Assembly (NCBI GenBank): GCA_900618425.1
Contig: UZAN01039514.1
Coordinates: 69,422-133,421 of the forward strand
Reading direction: 5' to 3'
DNA from: Echinostoma caproni
Taxonomy: Eukaryota; Platyhelminthes; Trematoda; Plagiorchiida; Echinostomatidae
Length of the DNA: 64,000 nucleotides
A model generated the notes under the pieces. That model ran no database searches. It was not told the origin of the DNA and was given only the letters and a program-made list of their open reading frames with translations. This document shows, piece after piece, positions 13,301-26,535 of the stretch (the first letter of the stretch is position 1; each line of letters starts with the position of its first letter). A program made the position numbers and the translations under genes.

Positions 13301-16300
13301 ATGTAAAATAAGGAAAAGTAACATAAGGTCTTTTGCACAGCATCACCACCACCACTATGGAAATTTGTGCGAAAACACACAGTGTCACCATAGTTCTCTC
13401 GCTTTCCCCGGAAGCGGTTACGCGGATGGTAAAAGACCGACAGATTCGGGTGGGAAGATGTGACAAATAATGCTTACCTATTGGTTATAATCGGACTGAT
13501 CGATTGGTGACAACGACCATTCTATGGGATATTCTTGTCTGCTGTTTGCGCTGGTTTGGGACAGCATATTTGTCGCAATACTAAAGTGTGTATTCTTTCA
13601 GTAAAACGTTCATGCCACAGAGATCTTGCAAGCAGTGTTAACTAACAGGGACTTGGGTCACTCTCCAAATAATTTGTACACAGTGTTTAAAATTGATTTG
13701 CCCTGATTTGATGTCAATGCCGTTCAAAGTCGTTGTCAGTTTGACTTCCTAAACTCCAGATGTTTGTGGTCACCGGGGTTGAAATGGAACTTTACCCGTA
13801 AACACAAGCAAAGTAGGCTCATTCAAAGGTATCTTGGTTTGTAGTAACTTTTCAAAGATATCGCAGTCAGTTAATTCCTGGTTTAAAGGTGTAGGATTAA
13901 AAATGGAATAAACATTTCCCTACGTTTTTCAAGTATTTTGAACTTAAATCTGAGCAGTTTCCACATGATAAGCCATAAGAAGACTCGGAGTTAGTAGGTG
14001 AATGTGTAAATCAATTTGCGAACATTGGTAAAACGATATTCCTCTTTTTTATCCAAGACAATTCACCCCCTCCAAATCAGTGCTTGTTATTGCATTTGAA
14101 CAGATCTGAAACCGAAAATTAAATGAAACCTTTCTACTATCAGCCTCAAACATATTAAACACAATTAAAGCCACATCCGACCGAATTAACTGGACAGTGA
14201 TGTGATTTTTTCGTGCTCAGCATTCCCTTTTGGAATATAATTTTGTCCCGATACTTGGAAACGATGTTCATGATGAAGATTTTGTGTTTAGGGGGTCACC
14301 GTTTTATAATAATGCAAATAGAAAAAATGCTACTGGGTAGACATTCATTGGAACATATATTCCAAAGTGTTTCTCTTGACTTTATTAGCTTGAATTGACT
14401 CACGAAGAATGATGATCGGTAGACGCTTTCACTTATGTGAGTCCATTGAATCTGATGATCAAAATGAAGCATAATTCAATAATATGGTCACAATTGTTTG
14501 CTCCGGGTATTTATCTCTCTGAATTTCTGTCTCCTAGTTCTGAGTGCATTACATCAGTCTTCCAGTTATGCACTTGTAATATACCGAGTAGAAAGGCACA
14601 CATTTGCAGAACCACCCGTCGACGAGCGCAAATTGAAACGAGAGAGAATGAATGTAAATAACAACGTTCGTGAATTGGAATCAAACGCATCTAGGTACAG
14701 AAAAAAATTCAGTTTATGATAATACACCAAAAGTTAAGAAAAAAACATTGAGACGGTATTCGCAAATTTTTGGTTACCAGTAGAGTGTCCTGGGATGTGT
14801 GCATCGAAAACACAGGAGAGAATAATCACCATAACTTCAGAACCCCGTGTATCTTCAGATTTTCACTGACAGTATACAGCCCGTCTGATCTGGAATCATA
14901 CACAAATAGGGTTAAGAGCAAGCGATTTTTATCGCAAAACTGTTGACGTGATTGGAATATTCGGTGCATGAACAAAATGGTATAACACATAGTATTTAAT
15001 AAAAACCATTGCTCTCCATTAGGATAACTTATGCAATTACAACTAAGCGTAAACCAACTAAACACAACACAGTTTACACTAGATTAGACAAGGGATGAGA
15101 AGAGGCGCATCTACAAAGGAAAGCAGAGTTGAGAAATGTATAATGTAATTATGATAATTGGTATGCTTGGTGTTTGTTGCTTGAGGTTGTTTTCCAGCGT
15201 GACATTGCCATAGTTTATTACTAGTATCTGACGGGTTACCGGATATTATTTCGCGGAAATAAAATCATGGCCTGGTCTTCGTGCAAACTGAAACCCAAAT
15301 TGAAAACCCTTGAGCTATTCTTAACGGAAAGATGCATCAACACTCTAGAGGTCACACAAAAACACGAAGTATAGGAATTGTTGATTAAGGATTGTACCAA
15401 TATCGACACGGACGTACTTCAAAAACCTCTACAGAGGAATAAAATGTCTCAATGGAGTTACGTCCATCGCAGGTGCAATTCTGTCGTGATGGTGAAGATT
15501 CTATTTTACTGACGTAAAGATAATTTTATGAAATTTCGTATTTCAGCTTTTTATTCGGTTGCGGTCAATGCTAGTGATGATCGTGCATTCGGGAGCGGAG
15601 ATAACCAAAAAATCTAGGAGGGACAATACTTCAGTCGCGGATTGTGTTTTAATCCAAATCTTTTCTGTGTTGCAAGCGAAAGACAAATGGGTCTCGAATA
15701 CAACCTCATTTTGTCTTTATCAATTCAGCGGTTGCTGGGGAACAAGATAGGTTGGTCGAACAGTGAAAAATTTTCCTGATCTCATCAGTAAGCATCACTC
15801 TAGCTGATTGAGTCAGGGATTAACAGGGCTCGGGGTGACAGTAGTTACGAACCATCTGACGGAGTCTAATCAACCATTCAAGGTGCTTGAAGCCTTCCAT
15901 ATTCTCTACATCACCAAGGGTAGNGGTATCTAAAGAGATCTCGAATTTGTCAACAGCTGTGGCGTGTCACTTGTCTCCGCAACCACCATCCCTTGTGAAG
16001 GCAGGAACAGTTTGTGAAATCCCCGGTTCTACAAACCACTGGTCCGACCATTCACTTACAATCTGCTGACGTAATCTCCGCTCAAAAATTCTTATTCCTT
16101 CACGCACTCACTCTTTCAAATCCACCTTCCCTCTTCCACGTTTCCCACATACACACACAAACGCGAAGCATGGCAAATGTCATAGTCACCTCCTCTCCTT
16201 CTAGACTTTAGTTTCCTTTGGAGGTGTGTCTCATCTCATCACTTGTCTGATCCATATAAATAATGCTGATTTCAGCGGGCATCAAATGCAAGCCTATTTG

Positions 16301-16524
16301 GTTACGTAGTTTTCTCATGGTCACTTGAGTTATTCCCAAAAGGTTAAGCCCAATCTAAAATTCACGAAGCCGCCTTACTTCAATCTACCTGATTCGAGAA
16401 TACGATGAACGAAATAAAAAACCTTCAGAAAGAACGATGTAGATATTGATGGCGTCTCATTATGTCGGAAAAGGACATTGAGATTTTGGAAACGAGCAAG
16501 TACATTTGGCGGTTTCTGATATAT

Positions 16525-16571
16525 CACCACCATCACCATCACCACCACCACCACCACAACAACAACAACAA
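16525..16571. repeat. CAC/CAT/CAA trinucleotide microsatellite
   Basis: A run of CAC and CAT triplets passing into CAA triplets. On the minus strand it reads as poly-Val, which is why an ORF appears there. No coding role is supported. Confidence 0.9.
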
Positions 16572-19500
16572 TCACTTTGAAATTACCTTAATGACACTTC
16601 CCCATTTGCGATTCTTCATTTTTTAATCCATTCCAAAACCCTACTTACTAGTTGTACCTGTATGCAGTGGGTATCAGTTGAGATGCCATGGAGTCGTCCA
16701 GAACATAAATCGTGCAACGTGGCTATACTAGCTTGTCTTTTCAAATTTATCGCTAAAAAGCTTATTTCAAAATAACCCGATTATTTTTCTGGTTCCGTCT
16801 CGCCTAGGCAACTCTCAATATATGGTGATACTATATGCGAGAATGAGAATCGGTGTATTAGAACCTTTATAACTTGAAATATTCTCAACATAGGTCGAGA
16901 CATAGTTCAACGAAATTATCGAAGAAACCTCGCTATTGAATTCATGTTTTTGCGTTTGAAGAACAAAACTATTCCAATATGAAATCGTTATTGATTCCAC
17001 ATAGTAAACGTTTTATTTCTCCCATCAAACCAGAAACAACTGAATTACGTTTCTACTTCTGCCCATAAGAAGACACTTTTTCTCATGGACACCGAACCTA
17101 TTGTTTTTCCAATGGCAATTACATTCCGTCCCAGTAGGCTGCATGAAAATCATAACTTTACTGTAATAATGAAGGTGTAATGGTGTGATCTGCAAACTTA
17201 ATAGCCGACAAACCGAAAATAATGAAAAATCTTTTTTATTAGAGCTACTGAGTCAGGTATTCGTTAAATCCGCTAAAATATGAAAACACTCATCCGAGCA
17301 GCCCGTTTGTCTCTCAGTTCTATTCCGAGGAGCAAACGAGTTCAATCGTCTATCAAATGCTTTCACTTTGCCGATAAACTCCAAATTCAACCAACCGATA
17401 CGTCATTTTTCCTGATGCAGGCCAAAGACAGTGCCCTGATTGGGTTCCCCTTGCCATGAAAAATGTATCAGGAATTGGTCAGCGCCGGCGCTTAGAAACT
17501 ATTCAATGGAATGGTTGTATAAGATCAGTGAAGAATATCCAGATGGCTCAAGTCCCAAATTCCCTTGCTAACCAAGGTCAGACGCAAGGCATAATACATT
17601 TAGGCCTTCCGTAATCACCCACCGATCTGATGACGCCATCTGATGACTCGAAAATTGTAATTCACTAACTCCGAATTTTTTTGTTCGCTCATTGCAAGAA
17701 GAAAGGTGGAGATGTCTACCTTCATAAATTTAGTTTCTGTTTTTACCTTTGCCCCCAAATAGATTCTTTTCCTTGATCGCACGCTTCATTTTTTATCCCT
17801 ATCAGGATTTAAACCGCAAACCTTCCACTTCAAAACGATGGTTCCCAATCCTTCTCCTTCTTCCTAGTTGTGCAAATGACTGGCCCCACATTGAGTGCAC
17901 TGTTACGTTATTCCGGAACATATCTATGACACTTTAGTTGATGGGAATTCGCAGACACTACTGTATGTGCACAAATGTTATTGTATGTGTGTGGCCCAAT
18001 TATGATTGGTACATCACATTTGCATTACGATGTAGTGTTTCGGACGGTAGAAGAGAATATGGTAAGTATGTTCCTGTATGCGAAATCACAGGAGATATAC
18101 AGCAAAATCCCCACCGATCACCGATCTTGACCTACCGTCCATTCAAATATAAACTCTAGGAAGGAAGTGTATCAATTGTAACACAGAATCTTTCCAGTGA
18201 TAACTTAAAATGAATTTCTGACAGCACAACAACGGAGAACTCTACCCTAGAGGCAAGGCTGTCAATGGTAGTGAAGGAATACAATCTGTTTCACCCTTGT
18301 TTTGATCAGCGCACCCTGTGATTAGGAGGGAAGTTCGCTTACTACCGGAACCCGTTGGCACTTTGAAAGACCATGTTACTAACAGCCATGTCAAAATTCA
18401 GATAGCATGCAGCCTTATCTGTTTACCAGCAAGGGTTGGGCCAAAAACAGGACAAACGCAAGACGAAGATCTTTACACACCAATAGAATGTATTGGATTC
18501 CCTTGAAATTGGTGGGTCTACACTTTCTGATACTGCGATTACCTACTTGGAAGGACGGAATGCATCCTCGTCATCACTAACATCATCATAAAACAGTAAT
18601 AAGAACAACGACACGTCAGGAATATCGGCAGTATGTGACGAGAAACTCATACTTACTTCCATCTTGGAATTGAGCAACATTTGTCAGCTTAGAATCTGCA
18701 TTCTAACCGTCTTGTAACACTGAGCTGCATTCCATACTCGTTTGACTTCAACATATCGGTACATATGAGCGAGAAACANACAGGGGCTCCCACACACATT
18801 GTGTTCTTTTTCTTATTCAGTTGGTGCAATCATAACTACAAAAAAAACACAGTTCGCATGTGTCCAGGGTTGTTCATCACATCGGTTTAGTCGGGAAAAG
18901 TTAAATCGCACGGAGCTGTGCGAAGTATGCAAACAAAACACTTTTATCTAGATCGCTGAAAAGCATGAATCTGTTTGTTCTCTGCAAAAACGACGCAGTA
19001 ACTGGACAAACATGAGTGGGACTATAGTACCTGAATCCGTGAAACTGAAATGGCATTGACGTGTTTTCCCTGTGGACTGGGACAAGAAACGGAAAGAATA
19101 AAGGTAGTCAGAAGACAATCAGGACTACAGAACAAGACGAGAACAATACAATCCAGTAACCTTGCTCAGTCGCAATCAAGGCCAGGAGCCCCCATTTTGT
19201 GCCCTCATATATACGCACACAGGAGTACACAGAATATGAAAAAAGAAATGAATCAGCGGAAATCGTTTGAGCAGTTAACTTGCACATGCAGATCAGTTCA
19301 TAATGCTTGGTGAGATCGAGTTGAAAGTTTGGTCTATACGATGATCCTGGGAGAATTTCGGTTATTGATCATGGGAACGATCGAGGATATTTTTAACATC
19401 GGACCATCTGTCCTTAGCTTCATGACATAGAGGCTTTTTATGGCGTTCCCAATCTGACGATAGTTGTTTTCACGGAGTAGGGTTGACATGCACAGCTTTT

Positions 19501-19759
19501 AAAGCTGCCAAATCTTGTCAAAGTGGTTATCTTCCGATCATGAAGATTCAGGGGTTTTATTTATACGATTCTATTCATTCCTTCTTCACGATCTACTCTG
19601 GTAAGGGAAGGCTATGGGTCGGTTTTTATGAAGCAGCAAGCAACGTAACACGTATACAGATAATCTGGGGATTGTGAAGTGGGTAGTGATACCAATCGTC
19701 TCCCTCAAGGCTGGGAGATTCAGCACGACACGGTCTTTGTAACATTCTCATAACCTCAG

Positions 19760-19942
19760 TGTGCATAACAGCAGCGTAATTCACATTTTGAGGATACTTC
19801 NTTCAAAAGATGCAGTGATCAAAGACGGACAGATATGCTCCTCTTTGTGCGGAGATTATTACATTGTCACTCAGGAATTGATAGATAATCAAGGTGTACA
19901 ATTGTCTTTGGAGAAACAACTGGTGATGTTGTTCTGTGAAAG
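19760..19942 (+). CDS. candidate internal exon, product unknown
   Basis: A 183-bp frame, open throughout, lies between a CAG acceptor at 19757-19759 and a textbook donor AAG|GTAAGT at 19943. It encodes about 60 residues, including KDAVIKDGQICSSLCGDYYI and a following amphipathic stretch ending LEKQLVMLFCER. The pattern of alternating hydrophobic and charged residues looks protein-like, perhaps helical repeat, but I do not recognise the family. A single N at 19801 leaves one codon uncertain. No partner exon was found nearby. It may equally be a chance ORF with good borders. Confidence 0.3.
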
Positions 19943-20867
19943 GTAAGTGAGGAAAGTGATACATGGGCCTGGTTAAAATCTCTTCCAAGAATGGATAAAT
20001 ATAGGGCTGACATTTGACCTCTTGGTACAGACAAAAATAGGGCACATCCAAAATATTCTTTCGAACGAAACGAAGGACGCTGAGACTTCACATAGCTCTT
20101 ATGAATCCGTATTTGAACATAGTTTGTTGTGGCTGAACTTCCAGTAACCCGGAAAAATAAATGGAATTTATTTTCATTTATGGACGAAAATAAATTTCAC
20201 TTGTACGGAGAAAACGTGCAGATTTACTGATGAATAACACAATTTCCTCAAAGAGCAAGCAAATGAATGGTGGTAATTCTGTGAGGTAATGATTGCCTTT
20301 TTGATCAAATCATCAGACCACGTGGAATGCAGATTCGTTCGCCTTTTTTTAATCGTGTAACGCTGAGGTACTTTTTGTTGGCACTCGAATTAACCGAGCA
20401 TACATAAACAATTTTTGCAGCAGGGCACTGCCAATCGACCCGGGACCAATAAAGCGGAGACTACAGGGTGCACCACTTGTTGTATATTGAGCATGGTACC
20501 TTTTAATCTATTTTTGATTCAGTGAAAGCAGGATCAAAACTGACCTCAAAATGATACCTCATCCAATGTGTACAGTTACCAGACAATGGCTGTGGTCGTC
20601 ACTGTGAGGGATTGAAAGAAACTTCATCTACCCGTCCGGTGACCGTTCAGACTTTACAAAGATGGTGGTTTCAGTTGAAATGGGGGTCCCTTAATCAAGA
20701 ACACTATTCGTGTGGGAGGAGGAACGCTACTTTTGTTGTAAACTGAAGGTTTTCCATGATTTAATTACCAAGCTGAAATGTCTGCTTCTGTTAAAAGACA
20801 AAATAAGTGGAGAATAATGAACTGGCAGCATATTTTTACGGAGAGTGGCTATTAAGCAGTAGTGGAT
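19943..20867. other. no recognised feature
   Basis: Nothing recognisable on either strand. Short ORFs on the minus strand are shadows of the candidate exon at 19760-19942. Confidence 0.4.
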
Positions 20868-21060
20868 TCGTTTTTTATTGAATATGATTGACTGAACGAA
20901 CATTTTCCAGAAAGGGGCCGGAGGTTACAGTCGTTTTGAGTAATGTCTATGTATTTGACAGATGTGGGAATCTTCACTGTGGTGATGGGATTCGAACGCT
21001 GTGATTCTAATGAGAATGTTGGTGCTTCTAACCGCTTGACCACCGTCACTTGACTTCAAT
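20868..21060 (-). mobile_element. tRNA-derived SINE, family 1, divergent copy
   Basis: The minus strand starts with a pol III-like head: box A-like TGGTCAAGCGGTTAGA near 21045 and box B-like CGTTCGAATCC near 20995, about 45 bp apart. It ends with CATATTCAATAAA. The part before the tail, CCCCTTTCTGGAAAATGTT, resembles the same position in the copies at 50171 and 55310 (CCCCTTCCTGAAAGTT). This supports membership of one SINE family, though the head is diverged and cannot fold into a proper tRNA cloverleaf. It lies against the 3' end of the non-LTR remnant at 21100-22090. Confidence 0.6.
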
Positions 21061-21099
21061 AGGAGCAGCGCGGATAGACAAAGAATCCAACAGCGATAG

Positions 21100-22090
21100 T
21101 CATCTTAACCAGCGCAACGCTTTACCAGGGAGGATGGCGTAGAAAGACTGATTCTTTCAATGTACAAAGAGAAGATTTTGAGAGGTAAATAATGATTGCC
21201 TCAGGAATCGCTGCTCTCCAGAACTTGATTGCTCTGGACTCCAGTTGCAGCAGTTTGAAAAAACTGGGAACGTTGGATGAATAGCCATCAAGTGTTCGGT
21301 TAAAAGAAAGTGTGTGGCAATTTAAAGTTTCGTTGATACGTTTATTGCATACCCAAACAGAGGAGGATAAAAATATTGAACTCTGTTTGCTAATTGTGAT
21401 GTATTTTAATTTCCATAAGTCTTAAGCATTTGAAAAGTCCCCAAAGAACACAGTGATCAACAAATCGTGGTCAAAACGTTCGTTTTCAGTCAGTTCAGGG
21501 CTTGAAGTCACTCGAGGCCACCACCCCTAGGTCCTTGGCATGCTTTAAGTCCATCAACTGCCCTATCTGGTCAGGGATATCTGCCCTTCTTGCCCCTAGC
21601 CGTTAATATTTGACTAGATTTAATGGCAGGTCCCAATTATGTGACCAGGATAGTATAGCCTCAATTTTATCATCCAGGTGTGCGCCGGCCACCTTCTTAT
21701 CGTCAGGAAACAAGTGGCACGGGTTCCGCACACCCGGCGGCAGGTAATTGATGAAGATGAGGGAGACTATTGTGCCCAGTACAGATCCCTGGGCCACGCC
21801 ACTGATCACATCTTCTGCGTCTGTAGTGTACGTGCCAACTATTACTCTGAAGGTCCTCCCCCTGAAGAAGTTATTGACCCAGATCCTGGCCTTCCGTGTA
21901 ATGCCTACGGTTTGCATCTTGTGGTCCAAGTATCTATGATTGACAGAAGCAAAAGCCTTACTGAACTCCATGTAACAGACTTCGTCGATTGTGATCATGG
22001 TAATACATATCGTTCAAAATGTTTGCCGGGTTACAACGTTAGGGAATCATTTTTGAATCCGGATGTGTGCGCATTGGAATGGAATCCATC
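21100..22090 (-). pseudogene. non-LTR retrotransposon RT remnant (KDLGV-type family)
   Basis: An open frame of 131 codons (21603-21998, minus strand) carries RT palm motifs in order: motif A MEFSKAFASVNHRYL (usually DFSKAFDSVNH, so the first Asp is lost), the block WVNNFFRGRTFRV, motif B SGVAQGSVLGTIV, then FINYLPPGV, and motif C FPDDKKVAGAHLDDK (usually FADD). Beyond 21603 the frame continues with stops through AKDLGVVASSDFKP, the block after the palm, and weak traces of the C-terminal region down to about 21120. This is a CR1/Jockey-like LINE with altered catalytic boxes. Its 3' side meets the SINE at 20868-21060. Confidence 0.85.
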
Positions 22091-22966
22091 ACAGTGTTAA
22101 AAGATCACATGAATGTATATCTTGATTGACTTCAGTTTCTTCATGTAGTCAAACCATTTTATGAAAAAAATACCCGCAATTTGTGTTCGAAAACCGTCGC
22201 CACCATTCTGCCCACTGAACGCAGGCCTTCTGTTGACCGCGGCTGACCAAAGGTTTGAATAATAAGTAATGGTATAAAAAAATGACATTTGTGCCCTGGG
22301 GCGTTGTTGAATAATTCACATGCTATCGGTTTTATCTCGATCAAATCAAACATGCCTATTTGTTCTGTTACAGACGAGTTCCATCCATTCCGTTTCAAAA
22401 TTGTGGATATATGGGCGCTTGCGCCCATCGACGCGTACACGCTCATATATGCATGAGCAATTAAACACGAAATATAATTACCCTATTTTACCCCGGGTTA
22501 GTGTCATCATGTGACTCACCACCGCTTGGTGAAGTCACGTGCTCTGAGTTCTATCTGATGTGCTTCCTCTTCTTCGGGTTAGCCACGAGTTGCCTTACAC
22601 TAGATGAACTACTTGATTCTCCCCCTTTGAGTTATTTCATACTACTCCATAACAAACTTGTCTAAGTTCACACTGTGTTAAAAAAATCGTGGTAAGGCAA
22701 TTTTGATAATTCAGAAAGGGGTCCATGATTCCCTTGTGGTCGGAATACTGTCAGCTTCATTTGAATGTAGAAGCCATCGATTTGCACAATGTATCCATGG
22801 TAATTTCACTGAATCCGTACACATGTATACCGTAAGCAAAGTGATTTATATAGTCAGTGAGATAAAGATAAGATAAAGTGAGACGAAGACACGTTCACTA
22901 ATCACAACGGACAACACGACACAACGAGGAAGGGCTCAATAACCAAGGCAAAGCTAATGTGACTAA
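22091..22966. other. no recognised feature
   Basis: I see no supported gene or repeat here. The ORFs at 22097-22514 show no known motif. Confidence 0.4.
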
Positions 22967-25050
22967 CCAGTCAAGTTGGTTGATAGTACGAATGGTTAGA
23001 TCCTCTGCAAATTTCAGTAAATTTATGTTTTTTGTGTTGTGGATGACCTAGAGTGCATGGGTTGGAGTGACAAAATGTTTTTGTTGGAATAAGTCTTTTG
23101 TTATCGAAGATCTAAGTTTTTATGATCATTCGATGACGTGCAGGTTACACACTTGTCGTCCATTGCTTTCTCCAGTCACACCGGGATGTGTTCGGCCATT
23201 CGGTGACGTAAATGACTCTGTCCTGCCTATGTAGATGACCGAGTATCCACACTTGAATTGGTAAACACGACTTGCTTTGGCAGAGGGGGGAATGGCTCTT
23301 TCACTGATATCTTTGTTATCCGGGTAGTAATGAAGATAATGACTGGGCCAACTGCGTAATAAAACCGCTTGACGGCAGAATTCAACCGTTTGCTGAATAG
23401 CGCACTCACGTCATCGCCTTTGTACACTAACTTCGAAAAAGTGTTCATTTTGGGGACAAATATTGCGTTTTCTATTTTTGGTGCTACTTTACTATGCTTA
23501 GCGATGAATGCACCTGGATATCCATTTGCTTATATTACTTCTTTTAAGAGGTCGCTTTCATCGTTTAAGGAGCGCTCTGTGTATATTTCACGAGCTAGAT
23601 GAAATAGTGTGCGAACGAGACAAATTTTGTATCGCATGAGAGCGAAGCTCGTGAAATGCAAGTATTCCCCAAACTGCGTGTTCTTTTGGGGGAGAGATCT
23701 TTTAATTGATCCATCTGGTCGACGGACAACATTCATATCTAGAAAATTGATATGGTCATCCCGTTCGTCTTGAAGACTNNNNNNNNNNNNNNNNNNNNNN
23801 NNNNNNNNNNNNNNNNNNNNNNNNNNNNNNNNNNNNNNNNNNNNNNNNNNNNNNNNNNNNNNNNNNNNNNNNNNNNNNNNNNNNNNNNNNNNNNNNNNNN
23901 NNNNNNNNNNNNNNNNNNNNNNNNNNNNNNNNNNNNNNNNNNNNNNNNNNNNNNNNNNNNNNNNNNNNNNNNNNNNNNNNNNNNNNNNNNNNNNNNNNNN
24001 NNNNNNNNNNNNNNNNNNNNNNNNNNNNNNNNNNNNNNNNNNNNNNNNNNNNNNNNNNNNNNNNNNNNNNNNNNNNNNNNNNNNNNNNNNNNNNNNNNNN
24101 NNNNNNNNNNNNNNNNNNNNNNNNNNNNNNNNNNNNNNNNNNNNNNNNNNNNNNNNNNNNNNNNNNNNNNNNNNNNNNNNNNNNNNNNNNNNNNNNNNNN
24201 NNNNNNNNNNNNNNNNNNNNNNNNNNNNNNNNNNNNNNNNNNNNNNNNNNNNNNNNNNNNNNNNNNNNNNNNNNNNNNNNNNNNNNNNNNNNNNNNNNNN
24301 NNNNNNNNNNNNNNNNNNNNNNNNNNNNNNNNNNNNNNNNNNNNNNNNNNNNNNNNNNNNNNNNNNNNNNNNNNNNNNNNNNNNNNNNNNNNNNNNNNNN
24401 NNNNNNNNNNNNNNNNNNNNNNNNNNNNNNNNNNNNNNNNNNNNNNNNNNNNNNNNNNNNNNNNNNNNNNNNNNNNNNNNNNNNNNNNNNNNNNNNNNNN
24501 NNNNNNNNNNNNNNNNNNNNNNNNNNNNNNNNNNNNNNNNNNNNNNNNNNNNNNNNNNNNNNNNNNNNNNNNNNNNNNNNNNNNNNNNNNNNNNNNNNNN
24601 NNNNNNNNNNNNNNNNNNNNNNNNNNNNNNNNNNNNNNNNNNNNNNNNNNNNNNNNNNNNNNNNNNNNNNNNNNNNNNNNNNNNNNNNNNNNNNNNNNNN
24701 NNNNNNNNNNNNNNNNNNNNNAAATTGGTTTCATCCATTAACATATGCATCATCGTTTCTTTGTAGTGTGACGTGATTACCACACCGTAACTCTTGTCGG
24801 GGCACGGAACAACTATATTTCGATTAGCTTTCAATTGTTTCAGTCCTTCGATATGTGCATCGGTCAATAAGGAGTTCTGTTTTTACTTGCGATTCGGTAT
24901 TGATTCTCCATATCCACTAGTTTTGCTTCAAACCAGCCCAAATCACCCCCATTAGTCCGCTCCGTATTCGACAACTGAACAAAAAAGGATTCAAACCGTT
25001 TTAGTTTCAAAATGATTGCTCCTTCTTGCTGGAACACAGTAATTTAAACC
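22967..25050 (-). pseudogene. Penelope-like element (group B), nearly full length but gapped
   Basis: Minus-strand pieces follow the PLE order. The N-terminal GLNYCVPARRSN is at about 25013-25050 and RFESFFVQLS at about 24960-24990. Then GGDLGWFEAKLVDMENQYRI (about 24895-24955), LTDAHIEGLKQLKANRNI and CPDKSYGVVITSHYKE lead into the gap. The 943-N gap hides the RT palm. After it come NFLDMNVVRRPDGSIKRSL, the LMRYKICLVRTLFHLAREIY thumb block, VPKMNTFSKLVYKGDDVSAL, then VYQFKCGYSVIYIGRTE, which starts a GIY-YIG endonuclease, and RMAEHIPV. The end of that domain is LLKFAEDLTIRTINQLD. At least three frameshifts and several stops make it a pseudogene. It is diverged from groups A and C. Confidence 0.9.
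23779..24721. other. assembly gap (943 Ns) inside the group B PLE
   Basis: A run of 943 Ns. It replaces the part of the element that should hold the RT palm with its YVDD box. Long frames crossing it are artefacts, because N codons contain no stops. Confidence 0.99.
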
Positions 25051-26535
25051 ACATCATGAAGCGTCGAGTCGCAGTCGATTCAACTGATATAACGATAATT
25101 TGCAAATATATTTTTCAGGATTTTCAGGAAATGAGGGGTTCATCAATTTATGACTCAATGACTTACTCAATTGCTTCATTTCATACATGCGGGGTAACGA
25201 ACCTTTCTACAGCAGAATTGAAAAATTTGATAAGCGATATCACGGTTACATTGTCCATAGCTTTAAAAGTATTATGAAACATAGACGGAAGTTTTGAAAA
25301 TTTAACTTTGCATTCCTCAATATGGTGCTTGGTTAATTACCTCAGATTGGTCGATGTTGGTCGAAGCTTATCACACGGTAGACGCTTGCAATAAGTGATT
25401 GGGTTATGGCTACGTTTGGTACATCCAGGTAGAAAATCCATTCGTACACGTTGCATAGCAATCTTGCACCTCAGTCTTACAAGTCCGCTCAACTGACGTA
25501 TTATTGATCGTGGGAGACGACGCTTGAGAAACTGCAAACACTGTTTTCTCGTCACAAATGTGAACAGGCAAGTCAGAAAAGTGGGTTTGCTCAAGGTATC
25601 CGTGATCATTTCGCTGCATTTTTACACGTGAATACTGCAGTCAAAGTGAATTTGATAGCTATTAAATATAAAAATCACTTTGAGTGCAGTATGCATGTGT
25701 GAGGATGGTGCGAAATGACCATGGGTACATTGTGCAAACCCATGTTTCTGGCTTCTCTGTTTAAATAAGATTTTTATTTTATTATCAATTTTATTATTAT
25801 TCATATTATATCACTTTTATCATGTTTTGTTTTATTTCCCACAAAATACTCCTATTACATAGAAAATGATAAAAAAATAATGTATGATCCGCTATCTCCC
25901 AGTCACGCTTGTTTCTCTTGCGAAACGGAAGCATTCAAATAAGTGTATGATATTCTGGAGATTTGGCTCAAGACAATTATAATCAAGCCTCGCATAAGGA
26001 ACTTCTTAATATATGATATAAGCGTTGTCGCCCTTTGAATAAGCTCCAGGTGACATTCTGGAACACAGTTCCTATTAGGGTGAAACTTAATTTATACGGA
26101 AATAGAAACAGATGAATTTTCCTTAATTTTATGGCTGGTCATTTAGCTACAACTAAATAAAAATGTGCTTGTTTCCCCCTCCAATAGTTTCACAAACGTC
26201 TTTCATTTTTGATAATAAATTGTTTGAGTTTTGGTTCTCAGGCAAGTGGAAAAACTGCAAAATCGGACGTTGATCCTCCTAGAAACACAAAATCCCAATT
26301 TCTGAAATGCTAAAGATCGTTTCTATTTCGGGTTCAATTTACAAAAATCCTAAACGAATAACCCACACACTGATGTTTTTTTATATTTCACTTTCCTTTT
26401 GCTGATCAATTGGAAGATTTAATTAACTTCGCGGCAATTCCATTTTTTCCAGTGTTGAAATTAAAATCCCCAGGCAAACTATAGTCTCAACAAATAGTTG
26501 AACAAACTCACATCACAAATTAAGAGATAACATAC
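25051..26535. other. no recognised feature
   Basis: AT-rich sequence with short ORFs only. The minus-strand ORFs at 25337-25619 show no domain I recognise, and 25622-25804 is low complexity. Confidence 0.4.

Larger units (their letters stand above)
6709..19759. other. 13-kb tract without a recognised gene
   Basis: I see no supported gene. Short ORFs up to about 120 codons occur (for example 9644-10009 minus), none with a recognisable domain. Weak features only: an AT microsatellite (7292-7339), a CAC/CAT/CAA microsatellite (16525-16571), a tRNA-like pair of boxes near 9565-9605 on the plus strand that I do not trust, and an ORF with a possible 3' splice site at about 14520-14719 whose C-terminus is highly charged. 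Single Ns lie at 8989, 15924 and 18779. The tract could be intergenic or a large intron. Confidence 0.45.

Noticed and set aside
16375..16575. poly-Val ORF, minus strand
   Set aside because: It is the translation of the CAC/CAT repeat.
17626..17656. CTGATGA followed by CGAAAA, hammerhead-like
   Set aside because: There is no room for stem II between the two core parts, and no stem I or III is visible.
17944..18062. exon-like stretch ending in GTAAGT
   Set aside because: Two overlapping frames are open and the acceptor has no pyrimidine tract, so coding cannot be argued.
23530..24867. 445-codon and similar ORFs across the N runs (23.5-24.9 kb and 39.7-40.6 kb)
   Set aside because: Most codons are N; the frames are artefacts of the gaps. 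Only the flanking parts were used.
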